64,000 nt of DNA from Apoderus coryli. Taxonomy: Eukaryota; Arthropoda; Insecta; Coleoptera; Attelabidae. The stretch lies in NCBI GenBank assembly GCA_911728435.2, contig OU452199.1:8194860-8258859 (forward strand). Direction: 5' to 3'. The notes under the pieces were generated by a model that made no database searches, was not told the DNA's origin, and worked only from the letters and a program-made list of their open reading frames with translations. Shown here in pieces: positions 55,701 through 64,000 of the stretch (position 1 is the first letter of the stretch; each line of letters starts with the position of its first letter). The position numbers and the translations under genes are program-made.

Positions 55701-57200
55701 CTACGTAAGTTGATTTTCTTTACGAGGGTTTTGAACGAAACGTGGAGTCTGTGTAAATGGAACTCAGAGATTTTGTTAGAGGATATGCTGGAGAGTCAAT
55801 TATACAACCCTGGGAGCAAGTGGAACATTCAGTTTATTAATCTATAGCCATAATATAATCCATCAGTTTGAGAGTCCTGTGGAATATTCTTTCGCTGAAC
55901 GTCTTCTGGGATCGACAACTGCTTTATTCATTTGGTAACTGATCCTTCTATAGATAGCGTTGGATCTTTGTTGAATTTTCGGTAGGACTCATCTGTTAAA
56001 ATATTGTTAGCTTTTTCTTGATAATCTTGTGTATTCTAAGCCACTGTTGAATTTACTTAAGTGCTTTAAGTATTGTGACGTTAGGATTTTGAGCAATTAC
56101 ATTGTGGTAATTTGGCTTTTCAAAGAACTCTAGCTCTTTGAAAACGTGAGTTGGTTGTAACCGTTGGTAAATAACTATCGACTAACTACCTTTTGGAATA
56201 TATCATAAAGGAAGAAGGAAATTTGGATTATGAGAGAGAACAGCGTTTTCTGCGGCAGTTAAAGAAAGGTTAGTACTACTGTAGTACTTGCTAGAGGTTT
56301 GATAATCGGTTTGGGGCTTTTTGCGGCTAGGAGTTGTTCAAATTTATGTAATTTTCTTGAGATGAGCTTTGTCGTTTGATATCATCTGGTCTAGACTTTC
56401 CCAGACTGCGTATGAGACAAGGCAGGAGCGTTCAGGCAGATTGGAGTCTAAATAAGCACTGATGAACTGGTCAATGCCTGTGTAGGAACTATTTATTCTT
56501 CCGCGAAAAAGCTAAACTTACATGATTTAAAATATAAGTAGCTGACCTGAATTTGATTTTTTTTTTAAAACTCTATGTTATCTGTCCATAAAACTACACT
56601 TTTTGAAAGAGTTTTTGACAAACAATGTTCATTAACTTTTTTTTCCTTAGCTGAATATACAGGAGAAATAAAAAAGAGGAACAATTTTTTTGCAGCAAAG
56701 TTTTTTAAATAAATGTTTAAAAAATGAAGTAATTTTCATAACAGAATCACCCCTTACCTTTTTTCGGTGTTCTTTACATACACCCTATATTATACCTCAG
56801 TCATCGTGGATAAAACCAATTTCAAATGTTGCGCATCAAAATATATTCCGAAAATTCGTATCGTTTCATTTTCTATACGTTTATTAACCCAACAAATATA
56901 AAATGACAAAAAATACTAATCAACAACGGATTTTGATTGTTGATAGAACAAAACTGGAAAAAAAATTAGTATAGGTACCTACCTATTCCAGAAAAGCACT
57001 AAATCTGGTTACGACATTGTTTGATGTAGACGATAGCCATAGCCATTTATCGATTTACTTGCTCTCAGACGGATTTATTTCCTTTATAAATGTTGTTTAT
57101 ACTATAGGGGAGATATTGACAGAATGTTATCTTTGCGGAGTGCAACCAATACAGCTTCCAATTAATTTACAACAGCTCATACCGCCAGAAACTCAATGAG
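52743..57200. other. No recognisable gene; low-complexity and short repeat scraps
   Basis: At 53297-53332 the order GAAGA..TTGCCGAAACGTCGATTT is a decayed hammerhead-like terminal motif. Bases 54415-54530 are a low-complexity T/A tract. Bases 54697-54737 share a 40-base motif with 26872-26912. Frames such as 57017-57199 show no domain. No splice-flanked exon was recognised. Confidence 0.4.
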
Positions 57201-57293
57201 GGTCCTGCGAGAAATGTTTAATGGCCGACTCGTTTCTCGATTCGGAGATTTGCCTTGGTCTTTTAGGCACCCGATTTTTTCCTGTGGGGATAT

Positions 57294-58228
57294 TCAAAAG
57301 CCAAAGTGTTTGCGAGTCGTCCAGGTACAATCGAGGAACTGAAAGTCAAAATTCGTAAAGAAGTTGAAGGAATAGACGAAGGTTTGCTCCGCCGTGTAGA
57401 TTGTTTTATCGGAGTCGTTTAGGCGGTTTGGCCTCCCCTCACTTCGACCTGCAGAAGATCTTTTGTGACTGACTCTAATCTCGGTTAGGCCTATCTTTTT
57501 GAGATGGTACTTCACTGGGTGGTGTCCCGTAAAAAGGCCTGTAATTCGCCTTAGGTCGCTTCTCTCCAGTTGGATAAGCTTCCCTTCGTTGGCCTCTGAA
57601 GGTTTGATAAACCTTTTTATTGTCTTAGGCCTGGAATTCCAGTAAGACTTAAGTTGTTCCTTTTCCCATCTCCGAAGTTCTTCCTTCATATGGCTTTTTG
57701 GAAGGCCAAAGATGGGTTCCGGGCCGCAGAATGGAGCGTTTGCGCCCTCTTTTGCAAGTTGGTCCGCCGCTTCGTTCCTCTCTATGCCTTCATGTCCTGG
57801 CACCCATGTCAGATTATTCTTTTTCCCCTGAGCTGCCTGTTGCTTTAGGGTCTGTTTGCATTTCCATGGTAGCTTTGACGTGAAGGTGTAAGACCTGAGT
57901 GCTTTTAATGCAGCTTGACTGTCTGACATAATATTGATCTGCCGTTCCGGGATGCCTTTCTGCAGGCATTCTTGAGCACAACGATTAATAGCGTTGATCT
58001 CTGCTTGCAATATAGTGGGACTTTTCCCGAGAGATTCAGAGAGCCTGCAATTAGGCCCGTATACTCCCATGCCTGTGTTCCCTTGTATTCCTTTTGAACC
58101 GTCCGTATACCAGACGGATGTGTTTTCTGGGAATCATGGTTCCCCATTTAGCCATTTTTGACGGTCTGCAATTACCACTTCAAATGGGATTTCAAAATCA
58201 TGTTTGCGTGGAAAAGCGTCCGACGGTT
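57294..58228 (-). pseudogene. RNase H LINE ORF2 copy 2
   Basis: On the minus strand MGVYGPNCRLSESLGKSPTI, LQAEINAINRC (Glu), SDSQAALKALRS (Asp) and LTWVPGHEGIERNEAADQLA (His, Asp) give a good RNase H domain. KLIQLERSDLRRITGLFTGH follows. The zinc knuckle is deleted: HLKKIGLTEI runs straight into the C-terminal end, which in another frame reads DLLQVEVRGGQTA before a stop. The 5' limit near 58228 is where similarity to 43661-44040 stops. A frameshift lies near 58085. It is not autonomous. Confidence 0.82.
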
Positions 58229-61200
58229 TTGCTACGCCGTGTAATGAACCACTTTATATTTAGATAGAAGTTCAGTAGAAGTATTAGTAGTAGTATATTA
58301 GTATTGAAAAATGTGTTGAAGTTGGTGGAGTTCATTTAGAATATCTGATTTATAAGCTATCATAAATCCCAAAGAATTAGCTGTAATTTAGTAAAATAAA
58401 AAGTTTGTTTTGTTAACAAAAAATTTTTTAATTTAAATGTTAAAATGGGTAGTCTATTATGAGGAACCTTCGAAATTAGCGAAATAATTTAAACTGTTAA
58501 TTTGGTTTGTTTGTATTGTCGGCGTTGCTATGGTGAGTTTTCATAACCGATGCTACTTTTGTCATTACCAGGAAATTTACCCGTGCATTTTCGAATATTT
58601 CCCACTAGTTCCTCAGTAATATAGAGAAGATATGGATGTGGATAAAGTTTATTTTAAACAAAACGGCGCTACGTGCCAGTGGTGAACCATTGCTATTTTG
58701 CGAGAAAATGTTCTCAATATGTGAAAATCTGTGAAAATATTATGAAAAATTCAAAAGAGTATGGTCCTGCAATAGGAGTAGTGGAGGCCATCTGCCTGAT
58801 ATTGTTTTTCATTATTAATGACAAACCTTTTTCTATCGAATGAAATAAAAATCAAATGATATTTTACAAAAAACACGTATTTTTCTTAAAAATCAAAATG
58901 AAATGTCTAATTGGAAACTTTCATAATATACTATTTTATGGAATAACCGTGAGGGATTTGAACGTACTGAAATATTTCCAAGTTAAACTAATACCAATAA
59001 TAACTACAATATTTAGGTATTAGGGTAATTATTATTTCAAGCAGACCTGAAATGTATCGCGTCAATATAACTACCTACAAAACCCATTCCATTTAGATTT
59101 CCAGGAATTTTGTAGTTCCTAATTCTCAATTCACAGTGAGTAAGTAAACTTAAACGCCGCTCATTTATTAACGCTAACTTTGCCTAGCAGATATCCTGTG
59201 TGGTACAAAGTTAGTATTTAATTGATTTTCGTTCACTTTGGACTTTGATGGTTCACTTTCTGTAGGTGTATGCTTCTTGACATACAGAATTATTTATATG
59301 TGTGGTTATGTAGGTTACAGTTCTGCAATACTCCAATGCATATTGATTGTTAGATTTGAAAACATGGTCCACAACTGTGTAGATGAGTTAATTAATAAGT
59401 CTAAACTCCACAAAACATCTACGATCAGTGGATCACAAGTACAGTGTGTACAAGGATTAAGTGCAAATGACGAAAAATTGAGCTTGTAGAGATCAGTCCT
59501 AGTGGTTTAACGATAAATTTTCAAAAATTGTAAAGAGTAAAGTACTTTTTTTGTATACTAAAAATGTTTACTTAGAAAGTAGTTCAGAATTAATTCTTAA
59601 ATTTTTAACACCCTCCTTTAAGCGGGTTAAGAGTTTTCTCTTAGATATGGAAGAACGACTGAACAAAAGAATTTTTGAGATGGGCTATGTCTGTGTGATT
59701 TCTTAGTCACAAAAGTTAAACTGAAGTAGAAAATGTCGATTTTCATACATGCGATAAGAAAGCACCAACATGTTTACCAAATCGAAAAAAATAACTTGAA
59801 ACTCTGGCATTCAAATGTATCTAAATATGAACTCAAGAATTTGCATCTGATCATTCAGGTCAAATTTTTGATCTCGCGAGAGAATATTCATTGAAGATTC
59901 CATGACCCACTTAATTATGCTTAACAAAATGGATAGCTATGATTTTCATAACAAACTGTCAGTTTCAGATGTGACGATCCAATAATATTGTTGATAGAAA
60001 TTTTAATTTAAATAAAATGTTGGTCAGAGATGTGCGGTTGGTGTCTCGTATTGAAATAGAATTTTGCTATTCGGGACGTGAAAAATCAGAAATAAAGGGA
60101 CTAAAATAGATCTCTGTGGAGCACCATAATAAACGCCTTTATGTTTTGACTTGTAACAGCGTGAAATGAATGAACAGCAATCTCCCTAAACCCTAAGAAC
60201 CCATAAACAAACCCTCCAAAGGGGTTTTGAAAACTCCCATTTGCTTGAATATATATATTTTTTCATATGGTAATTTAGGAAAATCTTTTCAAGCAAATAG
60301 GGATTTTGGTACTTGGTTATTGTAATACTTTATCAGTTTGTGAATTTGGTAATTCAAACTATTAGCTTACTCGTTGAATAACTGTAACATTATGTTTATT
60401 TCTTCTTCAAAGAAGTACAAAAGCGGAATTAAAATCATATTACAGGACAAAGCCTGGAGAGACAGTAGAAATGCACAAACAACACCGATGTGAAATTGAC
60501 GCCAATAAACCGAAATTTAATTATTGTACGTACGTCTTTTGTACCATGTACTCGTATTTTCAAAATTCGGTCACGTAATATTTATCCAGGATAGAGTTAT
60601 AATGCTGCAATGTTGTGTTCACGTTTGAGAAACGGGCCCACTATACAAGTCTTGCCTGAACAAATAATAGAAAGTCATTTAGAGCTGAATAATTATAAAT
60701 GAAATTTTCAACAGCAATGCTTTCATGAAATTGACATTATTTGCTAGACTGTAACATTTTTTGTAGTCTAGCTATGGTATAGATACCTACATGGCTATTT
60801 TGTCATTTTCGGTGGCTTTCTAACCCTTAGGGTACTATGAAGTCTGTTTTATATAAAAAATACAATTTGTATATTAAGTGGTGTTTTCTATCACTTAGAA
60901 ATATTCGCTAAAAGTTACAGAAATATTGTTTTTATTCTTATTTCTTTTCTGCTTGCCTTTCACGTCAGTTGAACTGATGAGAGGATCATTTGTTCCTATT
61001 AGTTATTGAACGATAAGTTCTATTTTTTTGTAACGGAAATGCTTTATGTAGTGAGGGTTGAATGAGAATATTTGTTATTTCAAATCAAGTGAAAGCCAGT
61101 AATACTTAAGTTAGTTGTGATTAAGTAAGGACTTTTAATTAAGTAAACATTTGTATATAATTAAGCCAGTAATACTTAAGTTTCAGAATGTAATATTGTT

Positions 61201-62134
61201 TTGATTTTTTTTTATACGCAAATAAATTTAAATTATTATTATATGCGTTATCCATCACGTCAGCTCTGCTGATCCACTAACCGTTTTTTTTTTAAGAAGA
61301 AGGAATAAATCTCTAAAAATTATCATTGGCAACAAAGCATCTTATGGTTACATTATATAATTTAACGGCCAATACAATTTCTAAAACAAAAAAAATGTAT
61401 TAAATTGTATTTAACTAATAATTTATAGCTCTCCATATAAATATGTAATATGGAGGCTATTAGTTTGATAATTTCACCAAAAATACATTTTTTCGGTCAT
61501 TTTATACTTAATTATGAAAAAATCTGTCTGTCAGGTAGTCTGTGTGTCTGTATGTCTGGCTTTGTGTCTGTATCCACTATAACTCAACATATTTTAACCA
61601 AATTTGGTATAAAAATAGTACAGGATATGTCTAGATGCTTTTAGGAAACATTGAGCGTAGACAAGGCGTTTAAAAAAGGGTTCAAAAATTTAAAAAAATT
61701 GCACTCCTTAAACCTAATCGAAATATTTATTGAATATTTTTTCATTGGATTAATAGAGTAGAACCTAAAACGTTAACCATATAAAAATTAGATCACATTG
61801 ATGTTCGAAATGAGTGTAAAAAGGGTCAAAAACTAAAAAAAAAACATATTTCTTAAGCAGAAATATTGACTAGTTATTTATTGCTTTGATAGAACATAAC
61901 CTATGAACTGTATCATAAAAAACTTGTTTACATAGGGGTACGTGAAAAGTGGAAAAGAGGGAAAAATAAAATAAAATTAGACTGTAAAAATTGTATAATT
62001 AACCTTTTCAGTATAGGTACGTGAATTGGTGTAAAAATACACGACAACAACTAATTGTACCATAGACGTCCGTGAAAAGTCGAAAAAAGAGTCCTAAAAA
62101 TCTGTATTCAGGATAACTCAAAAACCATTAAATG
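58229..62134. other. No recognisable gene; possible LINE tail near 61180
   Basis: At 61180-61245 the sequence GTAATATTG, a T run, CGCAAATAAATTTAAATTATTATTA resembles the CR1-type LINE 3' end at 63000-63050. AGCCAGTAATACTTAAGTT occurs twice (61094 and 61164). The rest, including frames at 59238 and 61450, shows no domain. Confidence 0.4.
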
Positions 62135-62480
62135 GTTCGTCAATTTTTATCAGACAAACAGCTGACAGAAATAGCTGCCAGCCTCAGTGATTTTGATGAA
62201 TGTGAAGAGAGTCTAAGTCAATTTGGTGAATCTTGTGAGGTCCTCTGAGACAAAATAGTGAACATAGTCTACATGACTGAGAAAGAACATGTTGAAGACG
62301 AAAAGTGCTAGAGGTTCGAATTAGGCCGACTGAATAACCAGAAACGATTCATATACCAAAAATATATATAAATGGGCGAAAATAGTTCCAACAAATAAAT
62401 TCCAGCACCATTTCATTGATGTACTTACTAAGAATGAAGGGGCCTGCTGGAATACAACATATTTTGAGTCAGGAAAACAT
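62135..62480 (+). pseudogene. Possible transposase N-terminal remnant
   Basis: The plus strand encodes RQFLSDKQLTEIAASLSDFD, then ECEESLSQFGES, an acidic leader like that of piggyBac-type transposases. In shifted frames TNKFQHHFIDVLTKNEGA or MKGPAGIQHIL follow. This is suggestive only; the catalytic part is absent and other origins are possible. Confidence 0.3.
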
Positions 62481-62519
62481 TCGATATGTAAGCAAAACAA
62501 TATAACTCTATTCTGACCC

Positions 62520-63052
62520 GGAGACAGCCTCCATACTTATATAATAAACTCACATTCCGTTCTGACGTTCACAATGTGAATATTAGATACCGTAATCTTC
62601 TTTCACCCCCAGCTCATAGAACTTCAAGTTTCAAGAGATCATTTTCCTTTCAGATATATAAGTTGTATAATAAGATTCAGGATACTTTGAAGTCGTTAAG
62701 CCTTTTCACATTCAGACGAAAATTGCGTGATCTATTGTTAAATTCACTCTTATAAAAGATACATACATTATTTCTTTGTTATTAACTAGAATTTTGTTTA
62801 CATTTTTTTTATTATTGTTGTAATATTAATTATATTTCTATTTCTTAGTTTTCTTGTTGAATTTTGTATTTTAAGGTACGTACGGTTAGCGTACATTATG
62901 TTGTTTTTTCTCGGGCCTAGATTTCAAAATCAGTAGTTATACTGCCATCTAGACCTTTTTGTAGTTTTTTTGGTATTGTAATAATTATTAGAGTTGTAAC
63001 TTGTTTTTTTTTTTTAACTGCAAATCAATTTATTATTATTATTATTATATAG
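62520..63052 (+). mobile_element. CR1/Jockey-type LINE 3' end with ATT tail
   Basis: The plus strand encodes TFRSDVHNVNIRYRNLLSPP, AHRTSSFKRSFSFQIYKLYN and KIQDTLKSLSLFTFRRKLRD, ending LLLNSLL at 62755. A 3' UTR follows, then CAAATCAA and an (ATT)n tail at about 63029-63050. It aligns with the remnant at 1640-1937. The tail of this element directly faces the opposed LINE fragment starting at 63060. Confidence 0.75.
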
Positions 63053-63059
63053 GAGCTCT

Positions 63060-63590
63060 AGCAAGAAATTACATACTTTAATATTTTAATTTGATGTTTT
63101 GTTTTACTCTGGATAAATTGTAAGAAGGTGGTATAATTCTTAACATAACTAATACATTAGATCTATGAATCAGTAGGGGCAGACGTTTTTGATTTATAGA
63201 TAAATCCCTCTCCTCTCGATAATGGATTACTAACAAAAATAATACGTTAGAGTCAAAAGTAATGCCAAATTGTAGAAGAAATGATAATTCTATAAATTTA
63301 AAAAGGGAATTCTTGCATATACTGCTGCAATGCTCATTGAAGTTCAAATGAGAGTCAATGACAACACCCAAATCGCGAACGCAATCGGTTATTAGCGCAC
63401 GAAACAAAAAACTGTGTCAGTTCCCTATTTATTATATTCAAGGCAGTCTCTGCGTTAGCAGAAGTAAAGGACGAATATACTTGTATATCACCTGCGTACA
63501 TATGTATATTGGAGTGCTGAAATGATTTTAAAATGTCAAACTTGTAAAGAGAGACACCACTTCTGGTTTGTGACCATCCCAAGAACTCTC
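63060..63590 (-). pseudogene. LINE reverse transcriptase fragment with altered catalytic box
   Basis: On the minus strand SLYKFDILKSFQHSNIHMYA leads into YAGD, where YADD is expected, so one catalytic aspartate is replaced by glycine. ITDCVRDLGVVIDSHLNFNE and a thumb-like RLPLLIHRSNVLVMLRI follow. A frameshift lies near 63380. It is a dead fragment of another Jockey-type family. Confidence 0.65.
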
Positions 63591-63657
63591 GATGTAACTT
63601 TACTCTATGCTTTCGACTAACGTAACAAACTAACTACTTTATTCAAAAATTAGAAAA

Positions 63658-63742
63658 GTATTACCAGAACTGGGATTCGAACACCTACCCTTCCGAATAC
63701 GAATCGAAGGTGCTGTCAACGAGACTACGGTGCCACCTATCG
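63658..63742 (-). tRNA. tRNA-Thr(CGU)-like pseudogene or SINE head
   Basis: On the minus strand the segment has an A-box-like TGGCACCGTAGTC, an anticodon arm and a B box, GTTCGAATCCC. The anticodon arm pairs TTCGA with TCGGA around the 7-nt loop TTCGTAT, giving anticodon CGT with U33 kept. The T stem and acceptor stem pair poorly, so it is unlikely to be a working tRNA. A TTTT run downstream could terminate RNA polymerase III. A tRNA-derived SINE is the likeliest source. Confidence 0.4.
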
Positions 63743-63745
63743 TAT

Positions 63746-64000
63746 ATACACGTATTGTATTTTAAATGTAATATATATATACGTTCCAACTGCCTAACTG
63801 CTGTAAAACACAATTTTCTCGAGAATTATGGGGGCAGAAAATGCTTTAAAAGGATGTATCACTCGACCCCTACTAATATATAAAAATTTAGCGGTTGTTT
63901 CCACCTTTAAGCTTAAGCGATTTCAACCAAAATCTAATGGCTTCATCCTAGGACTGCCCCAAACTCATATACCAAAATTCAGCTCAATTGGTTAAAGCGT
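63746..64000. other. No recognisable gene
   Basis: Window end. Contains an (AT)n run at about 63770-63781 and nothing else identified. Confidence 0.4.

Noticed and set aside
57017..57199. 60-codon open frame with a hydrophobic stretch.
   Set aside because: No motif, no neighbours supporting it, and composition like the surrounding AT-rich DNA.
60970..61000. CTGATGAGAGGATC as a hammerhead start.
   Set aside because: No GAAA follows at a usable distance and no stem II was found.

Overview
The window looks like AT-rich insect nuclear DNA. The only exon that can be tied to a host gene is an immunoglobulin-domain exon of the beaten path (Beat) family on the minus strand at 51446-51651. It has clean splice signals on both sides, so much of the window is probably the large introns and flanks of that gene, filled with transposable elements. 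Nothing bacterial is present: there are no operons, ribosome binding sites or CRISPR arrays. The insect order cannot be fixed from the sequence.

Layout. 1-5905 holds a Penelope-like terminal repeat carrying a hammerhead-like core, a long foldback element (556-1450), the 3' end of a CR1/Jockey-type LINE, duplicated blocks with a SAM-like first exon, and an unidentified coding remnant. 5906-9850 is a nearly full-length CR1/Jockey-type LINE on the minus strand with intact ORF1 and ORF2. 9851-23290 is mostly non-coding, with a LINE fragment, a large nested foldback (13532-14940), a Tc1-type MITE (16446-16571) and several dispersed repeats. 23469-25571 is a 5'-truncated RNase H LINE with a perfect 12-bp target duplication, followed 16 bp later by a mariner element with TA duplications. 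28070-30740 holds two abutting LINE fragments. 32074-34744 is a piggyBac-like element bounded by TTAA, with an internally deleted transposase and, in its other half, a THAP-like first exon. 34790-36535 holds Penelope GIY-YIG, mariner HTH and LINE remnants. 37073-38660 is an IS630-type element. 40955-42010 is a Penelope-like reverse transcriptase split by a 447-bp insertion (41304-41750). 42491-50965 holds a MITE, RNase H LINE, pogo-type and LINE remnants. 57294-58228 is a second RNase H LINE copy. 62135-63745 is a dense end block of LINE fragments, a possible piggyBac remnant and a tRNA-like sequence.

Two observations stand out. First, the 447-bp insertion, flanked by a perfect 13-bp duplication, carries on its minus strand a complete hammerhead ribozyme: all core residues, stems I-III and a stem I internal loop, inside a longer hairpin. 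It also carries a 100-bp inverted repeat, which suggests a retrozyme-like non-autonomous element. Second, ORF1 of the intact LINE ends in a perfect -1 frameshift heptamer (T TTA AAC) directly before its stop codon. ORF2 lies in exactly the -1 frame and has no AUG before its endonuclease core.

The elements do not form a pathway. They are layers of insertions, some datable relative to each other by nesting and target duplications. All calls rest on reading motifs by eye; no alignment, folding or database search was run.
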